A DNA stretch of 48,433 nucleotides from a virus. Of this stretch, positions 1 to 7,411 are shown one piece after another. A program made the position numbers and the translations under genes. The notes below the pieces were generated by a model that was not told where the DNA came from, made no database searches, and saw only the letters and a program-made list of their open reading frames with translations. Each line of letters begins with the position of its first letter. The first letter of the stretch is position 1. The stretch is taken from positions 1 through 48,433 of the IMG/VR virus record IMGVR_UViG_3300025012_000137. The stretch is one strand, 5' to 3'.

Positions 1-738
1 TGTACTTTGCTTTTGATGTTGTTACGGATGTGTATGTCATTGAAGAATTTCCACCATATGATGGCTGCCAATCCAATAATCTACTCTCATAAATCGGTCT
101 ATTGATAAGATTAGCAGCTGTAAAAGTTGGAACGCTCCAAGTATATCCAGCACCAGCGGAAAGAGTAGCGGCGAAACGTCCTATGTTGACAATCACATCG
201 TCAGCAGCTATAGCAGAACCATATTTGTAAAATAATTTTTCGGACGTATCTGATGCCATATTTACATCAGCTCCAACGTTTGCATAAGGGATTCTTGACC
301 AACCAATTGTAAACGTCGAGGATGCTGCTCTCCATCCCAAATAAACAAATAAATCTGTTTCTTTTGTGGCTAGTTCTGCACTTCCAAGATTTGCGTAGTT
401 TGTACCAGCATTTGCAGTTATTGCTAAAGCACTCGTAATCTCCCTAATTTCATCTCCTATTCTTTTCCTGATAGGATTAGCTGCTGTCGGGTCGCTTCCG
501 TCCAGATGTTTCAGAGCCACTGTCAGATTATTGGAAGTGACAGAGGGGACTATTTTGTAAGGAGTTTCGTTGGTAAGTTCCAAAGCGTCTTTTGCTGTGA
601 AAATAAGCGTCACATTCTTTGTTCCCGCAGAAAAATCAACCAAAGAACCTGCGTTGGAAGAAGCATAAACAGTCACTCTAGTTAAGGTGTCTGGAGTTCC
701 GTCAGTGAAAACACCCTCTCCCACTTCCCACTCGGATT
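1..738. repeat. Terminal homology, copy A of the contig-end duplication
   Basis: Bases 1-738 align to 47702-48433. The first 112 bases are identical, as are about the last 65. The centre (about 181-430) is divergent and the two copies differ in length by 6 bases (738 against 732), which keeps the reading frame. This pattern fits a circular genome assembled through a two-allele bubble better than a true exact terminal repeat. Confidence 0.85.
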
Positions 739-892
739 GGTCGGTGGTTTCAATGAGATATCTAACAGTTGCCCCACTTGTTACAGCGGAAACGAATGTG
801 CGAAAACCAGTCGGTGCAGTACCTGATAGGGAAACCGTGCCTGTTCCAGTGGTTGTTGTTTCTTCTTTTATTCTGTCTTTGCGTTCAAGCAT
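1..892 (-). CDS. Tail fibre / receptor-binding protein, allele A (3' part cut by window start)
   Basis: Reading from ATG at 892 the frame is open to base 1. The N-terminus (MLERKDRIKEE) is followed by a phage fibre domain containing YLIETTDQSEWEVGEG, TPDTLTRVTV and SNAGSLVDFSAGTK, a pattern I know from tail-fibre attachment domains (family knowledge). The rest is beta-rich and ends mid-gene at SKAKY. The missing C-terminus is present at 47430-47701: joining base 1 to 47701 keeps the frame and gives 388 codons including stop. Bases 181-430 differ strongly from the copy at 47430-48433, while both flanks are near identical. It follows the glycosyltransferase at 899-1873 in the late operon in reverse order. 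Role inferred: host recognition. Confidence 0.75.
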   Translation of the reverse strand, partial: MLERKDRIKEETTTTGTGTVSLSGTAPTGFRTFVSAVTSGATVRYLIETTDQSEWEVGEGVFTDGTPDTLTRVTVYASSNAGSLVDFSAGTKNVTLIFTAKDALELTNETPYKIVPSVTSNNLTVALKHLDGSDPTAANPIRKRIGDEIREITSALAITANAGTNYANLGSAELATKETDLFVYLGWRAASSTFTIGWSRIPYANVGADVNMASDTSEKLFYKYGSAIAADDVIVNIGRFAATLSAGAGYTWSVPTFTAANLINRPIYESRLLDWQPSYGGNSSMTYTSVTTSKAKY

Positions 893-898
893 ATTTTT

Positions 899-1873
899 TT
901 ATTTCCAAATTAATTTTTCTTGTTCCTTAAGTTGCGCCAAATCGCTTTCTGACCAGCCGAGAATCGGCCAAAATTTTTCTATCATCCACGACATTGGACG
1001 GATCTGCCCTTCGAATTTACTATTAAAGAAAAGTTCTTTAGCCATTCTCTTGGCATTTTGAACTTGTGTATTACTTTGAGGATATGGAAACCCGAAATCT
1101 TTTTGCGTCCGGAACATGTGAGAATACCAAGTATTTTTATTCACCACCAAGCGATCGCCAGTAAGCCAAGTCTTGCAGGCCACTTCAATTCCTTGTGATC
1201 CCCATGAACCGAATTCCTTGGCGCAAATGTTCAAAGCCCAATATCGTTCTCTTGTAAGCATGAAACATGCTCCGATCAAAGACATAATATCAACGACCTT
1301 CCCCTGGGCTTCTGGTCTTTTTTTGTATTCTGGCCAGTATTGGAAGTGCGGTTCACTGTCAAATCTCCAAAATTCAGTCCTGCGATTCAATCGTGGCTTC
1401 CAAACAAGTTTCTTTTTAAAATCAGTAGTATTATCGCAATCCTCGCATTTAAGCGGAACTGGTCCCATATAAGTCCTTTTTCCGCATTTCATGCATTTCC
1501 AGTCAAAAACGTGGAGATTGTACATAGCGGGAACCATAGTGACGTTGTCTCCGACCTCCTTGTAGGCATCCATCATCTTAACGTCGAACCCCTCATCAAA
1601 AGCTACATGAGCGTCGCATTTAAGGACGTATTTAGCTTTTGAAAGTCTTACCCCCTGATTAGTAGCTTCTCTTTGTCCATACGGTTCTGGGGTGTACAGT
1701 ATAGTGACATCTTCATGATCGATGAGAGCAGGCTTAGCCCAGAGACCATCTAAAACAACAATGACTTCGGTTGCGCCCCTTTTGTTTTTAAGGATGTCTT
1801 CAACGGTGTTTTTTAAAAATTCTTCATTGCGCGCCGGGATTATTACCGCGAGATCGTAAGATTTTTTGGACAT
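899..1873 (-). CDS. Family 2 glycosyltransferase
   Basis: 324 residues. The N-terminus LAVIIPARNEE is the GT-A/GT2 nucleotide-binding strand. VIVVLDG follows, then a DAHVAF segment in the position of the family's DxD/DxH metal site. A zinc-knuckle-like CMKCGKR...CEDC pair (about residues 130-148) is inserted, as in some GT2 enzymes. The C-terminal GSWGSQGIEVACKTW resembles the acceptor-side ED/GW region. It probably transfers a sugar from a nucleotide sugar to a virion or surface glycan; substrate unknown. It begins a cluster with a second GT2 (4552-5349), two related transferases and two methyltransferases, all on the minus strand. There is no Shine-Dalgarno site. Confidence 0.85.
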   Translation of the reverse strand: MSKKSYDLAVIIPARNEEFLKNTVEDILKNKRGATEVIVVLDGLWAKPALIDHEDVTILYTPEPYGQREATNQGVRLSKAKYVLKCDAHVAFDEGFDVKMMDAYKEVGDNVTMVPAMYNLHVFDWKCMKCGKRTYMGPVPLKCEDCDNTTDFKKKLVWKPRLNRRTEFWRFDSEPHFQYWPEYKKRPEAQGKVVDIMSLIGACFMLTRERYWALNICAKEFGSWGSQGIEVACKTWLTGDRLVVNKNTWYSHMFRTQKDFGFPYPQSNTQVQNAKRMAKELFFNSKFEGQIRPMSWMIEKFWPILGWSESDLAQLKEQEKLIWK

Positions 1874-1895
1874 ATTGTATTTTTCGTGCTATAAT
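1866..1895 (+). promoter_or_regulatory. Sigma-70-type promoter for the Tad2-like gene
   Basis: TTGGAC (1866-1871), an 18-bp spacer and TGC-TATAAT (-10 at 1890-1895) lie 27 bp before the ATG at 1922. The -35 overlaps the start of the oppositely oriented glycosyltransferase. It is a private promoter for a single plus-strand gene inside the minus-strand late block. Confidence 0.75.
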
Positions 1896-1921
1896 TAAAA
1901 AGTAATTATTTATATAAAATT

Positions 1922-2146
1922 ATGGCTCAATCACCACTCCCCCAGGAGGAAGAAAGAGAACTAATGGATTTTCCTGAAGCCATCAGGGAAGCGACTATCG
2001 GTAAAAAGATACGAAGAGAATTTTGGCCGGAAGGAGAATTTGGGTATTTCAGGGGCGACTTCCTGATGATCCACAAGGATTCAGAAGACTTTTTCTGGAG
2101 GGTGAGCATGGGCGACGCGGTGGAATCGGATTGGGTTTCTTTTTAA
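1922..2146 (+). CDS. DUF2829 / Tad2-like small protein (possible Thoeris anti-defence)
   Basis: 74 residues. The core DFPEAIREATIGKKIRREFWP followed by a C-terminal DAVESDWVSF matches the pattern of DUF2829: an N-terminal F-x-E-A-L helix, G-K-K-V-R-R-x-x-W, and an ending D-W-x-x. That family includes Tad2, which sequesters the cyclic ADP-ribose-type signal of Thoeris defence (established for characterised Tad2 proteins). The N-terminal 15 residues are extra, so translation might start at the internal Met in LMDFPEAI. It has its own promoter, lies alone on the plus strand between transferases, and its end overlaps the convergent methyltransferase stop. Most DUF2829 members are untested, so the anti-defence role is inference. 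Confidence 0.6.
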   Translation: MAQSPLPQEEERELMDFPEAIREATIGKKIRREFWPEGEFGYFRGDFLMIHKDSEDFFWRVSMGDAVESDWVSF

Positions 2147-2679
2147 ATCTTTCTGAATTTCGCATACATAAGCTTTTCTTTCGGATAAACGGTTACACAT
2201 CCTTCTAGGACGTAACCGTTTTTTTCTACAAATTTTACAAGTCCAGCAGGCGACCATTCTTGAATATGGTATTTATCAGTCAATGTTCCATCATCTTTTT
2301 TCGGAGGGGTATTTATATATAAAATAGGAGCCACACGCAACGCTTCGGCTAATGCTTTTTCTGGAAATTCAAAGTGCTCTAAAACGTCTATCATTGTAAC
2401 GGCTTCAAAACTATTGTCTTCGAAAGAAAGTTCGTAGGCATCGCCTTGGATAACATCGACTCCTTTTTCTTGAGCAAGTCTCACTCCTTCTTCTTCATAT
2501 TCGATACCTTTAGCTCCAAGAAGTTTAGTGATAAGCCCATCTCCAGCCCCGACATCAAGGACATTCTTTTCTTTCACCCAGTCCTTAACCCGATTGGCGT
2601 GAGTGTGATATTTATTGTTCACATCGGCATATTCCCTGTGGTGATATGCGCCCTTCTCCTTATACTTAGAAAATTCCAT
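2143..2679 (-). CDS. Class I SAM-dependent methyltransferase
   Basis: 178 residues. Motif I is VLDVGAGDG (about 40-48). A motif-II-like stretch is DVIQGDAYEL, then EAVTMIDVLEHF, the usual D-V-L-E-H of small-molecule/glycan methyltransferases. No DNA-target domain or DPPY/PC motif is present, so methylation of a sugar, lipid or small acceptor is more likely than DNA methylation. The start codon shares one base with the stop of the upstream gene (TAATG), so translation is probably coupled. It belongs to the glycan-modification cluster. Confidence 0.8.
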   Translation of the reverse strand: MEFSKYKEKGAYHHREYADVNNKYHTHANRVKDWVKEKNVLDVGAGDGLITKLLGAKGIEYEEEGVRLAQEKGVDVIQGDAYELSFEDNSFEAVTMIDVLEHFEFPEKALAEALRVAPILYINTPPKKDDGTLTDKYHIQEWSPAGLVKFVEKNGYVLEGCVTVYPKEKLMYAKFRKI

Positions 2680-3179
2680 TATTTTAGAAAGTTTAAATCT
2701 TTAGTGTTGCTGAATACGCTTGTCCAAGGCTTGCTTTCTTGCCAGATGTGCATATATTTGAAGAGTGGGAATGCTTTGTGAAGTTCGTATTTCTCCTCTT
2801 TCTCCGTGTCATGCATTATCAGGTAATCTGCATGATCTTTAAACTTGATTAAATCTATTACGCGCCTTTTGTCTGGATGATGATCTATGAAAATTACTCC
2901 CCATTTTTCCAGCGGAACAGAACCCCAATTGTCTTCTTCCACGAAACGAACTCTATGCAGATGACTCTGGAATCCCTTGCAAAGCCTGAAGTATTGCGGA
3001 TCACTTTCGTAAGTGACTAATTTTCTGCCTTGAATTTTACACATCCAGTGAAGGAGAGGGGTGCTAAATGGTCCTCCTCCTAGTTCAAGAACCGGACCTT
3101 CGCTTTTTTGGAGAACCTTGATGAGAGTTGTCATGTGGGTCGTCCAAAGTTTTACTGTGCTGACTTTTATGTTTATCAT
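2679..3179 (-). CDS. SAM-methyltransferase-like protein
   Basis: 166 residues from the ATG at 3179 (MINIKVSTVK). That start forms an ATGA overlap with the stop of the upstream gene, which is why I prefer it to an upstream in-frame start inside that gene. It has GPVLELGGGPFSTPLLH (motif I, ELGGG), then VTYESDPQYF (acidic residue of motif II) and VIFIDHHPD (motif III position). This is the pattern of class I methyltransferase-fold proteins associated with sugar biosynthesis. Substrate unknown. Confidence 0.65.
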   Translation of the reverse strand: MINIKVSTVKLWTTHMTTLIKVLQKSEGPVLELGGGPFSTPLLHWMCKIQGRKLVTYESDPQYFRLCKGFQSHLHRVRFVEEDNWGSVPLEKWGVIFIDHHPDKRRVIDLIKFKDHADYLIMHDTEKEEKYELHKAFPLFKYMHIWQESKPWTSVFSNTKDLNFLK

Positions 3180-3862
3180 TTGAAGTGTTTTAATATGTCC
3201 GATGGTGCTCCCCAGTTGGGAATCGAGTGTGCCCGAAGGGTCCCGTGTCTCTTCCAACGTCTTCTGGCCCTGTCATCTAAACCGAATTCGTGGTTGATAT
3301 TGATAATCGGATTATAAGTCGAGAAGTCTTCTGATTTTCTTTTGGTGAGTCCTAATTGTTTGTCGGATCTCCATCTCCCAGGCTCCCCTGTCGCTTCTGG
3401 TGGAGTTCCGTTGGGATATTTAGCGAACCTTTCTTCCAACGCGTCTATAAGGAGTTCCCGATTACAGATAAGTGTCCAATTGCCTCTACGATTTCTCCAT
3501 GAAAACATTGTTGGATCCCATCGAAATAAAGACCAATGACTTAAGTTGTAGTAAAAAACATCGTCTTTAGGGGGTTTGAAGTTGAAATGATCTGTACAAT
3601 AAAGAGAATCTGATTCAGCAACTGCTATATATTTGGTAGTTGCTATTTTTGCTGATCTTAACATTTGCCAGTAAACATTCGATGCACTAGGTGTTTCTGT
3701 TTGGATCAGGTTGATTCCTTTTCCCATGTCCGTAGGTATTCTAGATACAGTAATGAGTTCCGCATCTCCTATCGAATCTAAAAGAACTTTCTTGTGATAT
3801 TCTTCCCATTTAGGAGGGAGATTGTTTAAGGTGAGAAAAATGACGGTCGTGTCTTTATTCAT
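3176..3862 (-). CDS. Glycosyltransferase-like protein (paralogue 1)
   Basis: 228 residues. It starts DTTVIFLTLNNLPPKWEEYHK and has IAVAESDSLYC, where the acidic pair sits where GT-A enzymes bind metal. It shares order and spacing with the next gene: IxFLTxxxLPxKWxExH, L-I-T-V/L-S-R, P-S-x-S-N-x-x-W/YQMLR, T-K-Y-I/V-A-x-A-E, LEERFAKYP. The two genes are therefore a tandem duplication. Start and stop overlap both neighbours by a few bases. A sugar-transfer role is inferred from the fold pattern and neighbours only. Confidence 0.6.
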   Translation of the reverse strand: MNKDTTVIFLTLNNLPPKWEEYHKKVLLDSIGDAELITVSRIPTDMGKGINLIQTETPSASNVYWQMLRSAKIATTKYIAVAESDSLYCTDHFNFKPPKDDVFYYNLSHWSLFRWDPTMFSWRNRRGNWTLICNRELLIDALEERFAKYPNGTPPEATGEPGRWRSDKQLGLTKRKSEDFSTYNPIININHEFGLDDRARRRWKRHGTLRAHSIPNWGAPSDILKHFK

Positions 3863-4586
3863 TGAAATATTTCTGTAAATCTATTGACTTCCCCCATGGA
3901 GAAACCTTTAATGCTTGTATAACACCATGTTTCTTTTTATGTCTTCGTTCTACTGATTCTTTGCTTGCATCATGTACTGTAAAGAAGTCGTGGTCGGCTT
4001 GTATGACTGGTTCAATAGATTTCCACTCAACAACTTTTCTCAGAGTAACTCCCAATTGTTTCTCGTAACATCCCAATTCTCCACACATCCCCACCGGAAT
4101 ATCTTTCATGTCGTGTGGATATTTGGCGAAGCGTTCTTCGAGTGCCTCCAGTGCCAAGTTGGTTGGTGCAATTAAAGTTGCGTTTGTCTTGATGTAATTT
4201 TTAAGCGAGTAGATTGGACTCCAAGAATACCATGTCCAACGATGCTGATTATATGCGAATTCATCATCCTTCGGTCTAAATTCTGTAAAATGACTCTTCG
4301 GCATCAGACAATCATCTTCCGCGATAGCCACATACTTTGTCTTGACCATCCTGATTCCTCTAAGCATCTGATAAAAGATGTTTGACTTTGAAGGTGGTTG
4401 ATCCTGGATGAGATTTATGCCGGGAAGGGTGCTGGGCTCTCTCGACAGCGTGATTATCGGAGCATTTCCTACTGATTTTAGAAGTTGTTCTCGGTGGAAC
4501 TCCTTCCATTTCTCAGGGAGTCGGTCGTTGGTAAGGAAAATTATTGTGAGATCAGATTCCGAACCTTGGTCTAGTGACTTCTTCAT
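3855..4586 (-). CDS. Glycosyltransferase-like protein (paralogue 2)
   Basis: 243 residues. It is a paralogue of the gene at 3176-3862, with LTIIFLTNDRLPEKW, NIFYQMLRGIRMVKTKYVAIAEDDC and LEERFAKYP in the same order. The segment AIAEDDC is a cleaner acidic D-D motif than in paralogue 1 (AVAESDS), so this copy may be the catalytic one. It overlaps the GT2 gene upstream by 35 bp and the paralogue downstream by 8 bp. Acceptor unknown. Confidence 0.6.
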   Translation of the reverse strand: MKKSLDQGSESDLTIIFLTNDRLPEKWKEFHREQLLKSVGNAPIITLSREPSTLPGINLIQDQPPSKSNIFYQMLRGIRMVKTKYVAIAEDDCLMPKSHFTEFRPKDDEFAYNQHRWTWYSWSPIYSLKNYIKTNATLIAPTNLALEALEERFAKYPHDMKDIPVGMCGELGCYEKQLGVTLRKVVEWKSIEPVIQADHDFFTVHDASKESVERRHKKKHGVIQALKVSPWGKSIDLQKYFNE

Positions 4587-5349
4587 AATGTTGGGTCCAA
4601 ACTTTTAATGCATAATCGAATGATCTTTGGGAATCTTCACGATTTATATTATGGGTCCTGCTGAATGATCTGTGCTTATGGGCGTACCAAGTCTTTTTAT
4701 TGAGCATCAGTTTTCCGCCAGCTTGCCAAGTCTTAAAAACCATCTCGACTGAATCCTGATAAAGTGGACCATAGCCCTCGGTCTGGAGTTCTCCGATAAC
4801 TTTATCCCACCATGATTTATGCATGATCCACATCGATCCTTGCATGCCCATGGTTTCGCCGATTTCCACGTCTGCCATTTCTTTGTTTCTCGATCTCCAG
4901 GTAACTGCTGAGAATTTCTTTTTGGCTTCATCTTCGCAGATTATGAGTTTGGCGAAGTTCTTCGGCTCCTTGCTCATCACTTCCCATTCGACCGGGTCGA
5001 GTTCGTGCCGCGAAAGCGTCATGATCCAGTTTTCCTCGAAGGGTCCCTCGGTAACTATTCTATCCCAACCTTTTGCGACCATGCAGTGTTCATCGAAACG
5101 AGCGATGAACTTTCCCTGGGCGACGGCGACTCCGGCGTTGATGGCGTCTCTCATCCCGAGGTTGGTAGTGGAGTGGATAGTCTTAATTCTTTTATCGTTT
5201 CTAATTGGTGTTTCTGGCCAGTAGCTGTCCAAGACCACGATTATTTCCATTTGATCGACTGGAAGTTCCGAATTTTCCAAAAGTGAATCTATAGTCTTAT
5301 GGAGCAAGATATCACGATAGCTCGGTATAACGACGGATAGGAGTGCCAT
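4552..5349 (-). CDS. Family 2 glycosyltransferase
   Basis: 265 residues. LLSVVIPSYRD (2-12), MEIIVVLDSYW (about 33-43), then GKFIARFDEHCMVAKGWD (D-x-H/E acidic motif about 83-93), MQGSMWIM and a C-terminal YGPLYQDSVEMVFKTWQAGG, the usual GT2 acceptor-site region. The C-terminal segment W-Q-A-G-G-K-L-x-x-N-K-x-T-W-Y-x-H matches the one in the GT2 at 899-1873, so the two are related. It overlaps the adaptor-like gene upstream by 38 bp, so the transferases are transcribed with structural genes. Confidence 0.85.
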   Translation of the reverse strand: MALLSVVIPSYRDILLHKTIDSLLENSELPVDQMEIIVVLDSYWPETPIRNDKRIKTIHSTTNLGMRDAINAGVAVAQGKFIARFDEHCMVAKGWDRIVTEGPFEENWIMTLSRHELDPVEWEVMSKEPKNFAKLIICEDEAKKKFSAVTWRSRNKEMADVEIGETMGMQGSMWIMHKSWWDKVIGELQTEGYGPLYQDSVEMVFKTWQAGGKLMLNKKTWYAHKHRSFSRTHNINREDSQRSFDYALKVWTQHYEEVTRPRFGI

Positions 5350-6052
5350 TGAATTTTTCTCTTACTGGTTTAAACGTCATTACTACGGGCGTTCTGTCCT
5401 GATAGTATGAATAAAATTGCGATTCCAACTCTGATACTTTTCTATCAATTAAAGGATTGTGTTTCTCAGCGTAGATAAGGGTGTAATCCTGAGCGACTTT
5501 CAGCGGGATAAGATTGTGGAAGTTCGCTTCGAATGTTGGCTCGAGCACCTGGGCTGTGGCGTCTGTGATTGCAGTGACGAGGGTTTTTTGCCTGGCATTG
5601 ATCAGAAGTTTAATTCCATCTGTTACAGTGGTAGTAGTCAGCAGTGGTCTAACAAAATACGAATCCCTGAAAACGAAAACCTTAGGTGACGTCTGAGAAT
5701 AAGTTCCTTCGTCTTGGAACATTTCCTTGCCGACGTCGCTTTTGTTGATGATCTCAGCCGGCACGTGTCCGTCGCCATAATCGATGTAAACCTCATCAAG
5801 CGTAAACGCGTCTGATGGGAAGGGGTATTCGCCGTTGTAACCGAGATCCTGCTTAGTGAGTCCGGTGGTGTTTTCCAGATCGATGACCTTGAAGTCTCCG
5901 TCCGTGTTTAAATAGCCCTCGGCCTCGAGTTTCATCATCTGGATTTCTCCGTAGATACGGTTGATGTCCTCGTCTAAAGTGGCGTCTGGGTAGTTGTCTG
6001 AGTTAGACTTGGTATAACGCCTACTCTGACTTCGAAGTGTCGCTAGATTCAT
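5312..6052 (-). CDS. Head-tail adaptor-like virion protein
   Basis: 246 residues. It opens NLATLRSQSRRYTKSNSDNYPDATL and continues to a helical N-terminal region of the type seen in phage connector/adaptor proteins (LxxDINRIYxEI). The middle is beta-rich and carries EYPFPSDAFTLDEVYIDYGDG. The C-terminus is helical (NLIPLKVAQDYTLIYAEK). Such proteins bind the portal ring and start the tail. Position in the late operon supports this. I cannot separate an adaptor from a T7 gp11-like tail tube A protein. Confidence 0.55.
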   Translation of the reverse strand: MNLATLRSQSRRYTKSNSDNYPDATLDEDINRIYGEIQMMKLEAEGYLNTDGDFKVIDLENTTGLTKQDLGYNGEYPFPSDAFTLDEVYIDYGDGHVPAEIINKSDVGKEMFQDEGTYSQTSPKVFVFRDSYFVRPLLTTTTVTDGIKLLINARQKTLVTAITDATAQVLEPTFEANFHNLIPLKVAQDYTLIYAEKHNPLIDRKVSELESQFYSYYQDRTPVVMTFKPVREKFNGTPIRRYTELS

Positions 6053-6224
6053 CTTCTTGTTTATTAGTTTCCTTAATCATTTCTTCGATCTCCCTATAAG
6101 CTCCTTGGAGGCGCACCATTTCGGTGGCTATCTCGTTGAGCTGCTGCTGGGCTTCCTGTTGCTTTTGGGAGAGTTCTCCAGCGCGTTTTTCAAGTTCTTT
6201 CTTTTTGTTTTCTAAAATTTCCAT
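6021..6224 (-). CDS. Small coiled-coil protein
   Basis: 67 residues, almost wholly charged helix rich in K, E and Q (KKKELEKRAGELSQKQQEAQ), with heptad-like leucine, isoleucine and methionine positions and an acidic tail EDESSDTSKSE. It overlaps the adaptor start by 32 bp. It could be a structural spacer or chaperone in virion assembly; function not recognised. Confidence 0.6.
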   Translation of the reverse strand: MEILENKKKELEKRAGELSQKQQEAQQQLNEIATEMVRLQGAYREIEEMIKETNKQEDESSDTSKSE

Positions 6225-6225
6225 A

Positions 6226-6612
6226 TTAACATTCCTCGATTAACATTTTACATGTCGAAGTTCCGGATCCGCTTTCAACTACCTTTACTTGGATGTAGTC
6301 ATAAGCGAAGTGCTCGAGGTCAAGAGCTGTAAAGATTGTGTCATCTCCAGTTAGCTCGACAGTGATGTTCCTTTCGAGTGTCTGAGAATGGTTATTGACA
6401 TCGTTAGAAATCATATTCACATAAGGAATAAACTCTCCGCCAGTTGCATGACCGTCAATCGAGGCTTGGATGCTGAATACCGCACTTCCACTTACGTGGT
6501 CTTCCCTCTTAAAGGAGAAAGTTACTTTTTTTGCGTAACGGACGCTTATCGGTTCCGACACGTCTGTGGCTGTTGCCCCGTCTAAGGGAGTGATTTGTCT
6601 AATTTTCATCAT
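6226..6612 (-). CDS. Hypothetical beta-rich virion protein
   Basis: 128 residues, not recognised. Alternating hydrophobic/polar stretches (VTFSFKREDHVSGSAVFSIQAS, YDYIQVKVVESGSG) suggest a beta sandwich. It sits between capsid-region genes and the adaptor, one base away from the coiled-coil gene, so a head- or neck-associated structural role is likely. Two adjacent Met codons open the frame (MMKIRQ); either could start. Confidence 0.6.
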   Translation of the reverse strand: MMKIRQITPLDGATATDVSEPISVRYAKKVTFSFKREDHVSGSAVFSIQASIDGHATGGEFIPYVNMISNDVNNHSQTLERNITVELTGDDTIFTALDLEHFAYDYIQVKVVESGSGTSTCKMLIEEC

Positions 6613-6617
6613 ATTAT

Positions 6618-6842
6618 TTATTGTTTATTGGCTAATATTGCTTCGCGTTCTTCTAATGTTAGTTCGTGAGCGGTTTGGGGGTCGAATCCCTCCACGAGCG
6701 TCGGGCATTCCTTGAGGTGCTTGACTCCTTTGGAGACGCAGAATGGGCAGAAAATCAAGGCTTTTTTGTTCTGTTTTTCCCTCCATTTTCTGGCCTGTTC
6801 GACGGTCATGCTTTTGCCATCGATAAGAAAAAATTGTGGCAT
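6618..6842 (-). CDS. Small protein with C-x2-C...C zinc-binding-like site
   Basis: 74 residues. The segment IFCPFCVSKGVKHLKECP holds CxxC plus H and C ligand candidates. The C-terminal half is an acidic helix ending LTLEEREAILANKQ. Function is unknown. It is five bases from the next gene, in the late operon. Confidence 0.5.
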   Translation of the reverse strand: MPQFFLIDGKSMTVEQARKWREKQNKKALIFCPFCVSKGVKHLKECPTLVEGFDPQTAHELTLEEREAILANKQ

Positions 6843-6902
6843 GTTTGTAAGATTAAATATTTATTCCAGCCGATTTTTCGTCGACTGAGTAAGTATTCAA
6901 TT

Positions 6903-7391
6903 TTAAGAAGCTGAAGGTGAGCTTGACACCGAAGACGACGGAGAGGTGCTTGGAGAAGCTGAAACCGAGGTCGAAGGCGAACTAGATACTGAAGAACTAA
7001 CCGAAGTCGATGGACTAGCTGAGACAGACGTGCTAGGAGAAGTAGAAGGACTGCTCGAAACAGATGTCGAAGGACTTGCTGAAATCGAAGTACTAACAGA
7101 AGGAGATGTCGAAGGACTATCTGAAACTGAAGTGCTAGGACTTGTACTAGGCGAGCTAGAAATCGATGAGCTAGGACTGCTAGATACCGACGTTGAAGGC
7201 GATAAACTAGGAGAACTAGACACCGAAGGACTGGTACTTACCGAAGTACTTGGAGAAGTGGAAGGTGAGGTCGATTCGATTCTCGGACCTATCCAATAAC
7301 CATTCTCATCGATAACCTGTACGAGAACTCCGCTAGAATTCTTAACCCAAAATCCATTTCCAGTTGTGACCCATTCTTTACGACTGGCCAT
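6903..7391 (-). CDS. Ser/Pro/Thr-repeat (mucin-like) virion protein 1
   Basis: 162 residues. The N-terminus (about 1-40) carries TGNGFWVKNSSGVLVQVIDE and NGYWIGP. The remainder is a low-complexity run of SPSTSPSTSVSTSPS-type units. The neighbour at 7412-7642 has the same N-terminal unit and repeat, and the protein at 46705-47268 shares the repeat. A 38-base block (6976-7013) is identical to 46925-46962. This looks like a flexible, possibly O-glycosylated virion filament (inference). The open frame on the opposite strand is a by-product of the repeat. Confidence 0.7.
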   Translation of the reverse strand: MASRKEWVTTGNGFWVKNSSGVLVQVIDENGYWIGPRIESTSPSTSPSTSVSTSPSVSSSPSLSPSTSVSSSPSSSISSSPSTSPSTSVSDSPSTSPSVSTSISASPSTSVSSSPSTSPSTSVSASPSTSVSSSVSSSPSTSVSASPSTSPSSSVSSSPSAS

Positions 7392-7411
7392 AATGATAAA
7401 TTAATTAAGGA

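Noticed and set aside
1-738. Exact terminal repeat as in T7-like genomes
   Set aside because: The copies differ in the centre and in length by 6 bases, so they are not an exact terminal redundancy.
6946-7299. Long plus-strand frame of Glu/Leu/Val repeats opposite the Ser/Pro repeat gene
   Set aside because: It is the complement of a low-complexity repeat; the minus frame has a conserved N-terminal unit shared with its neighbour and lies in the late operon.
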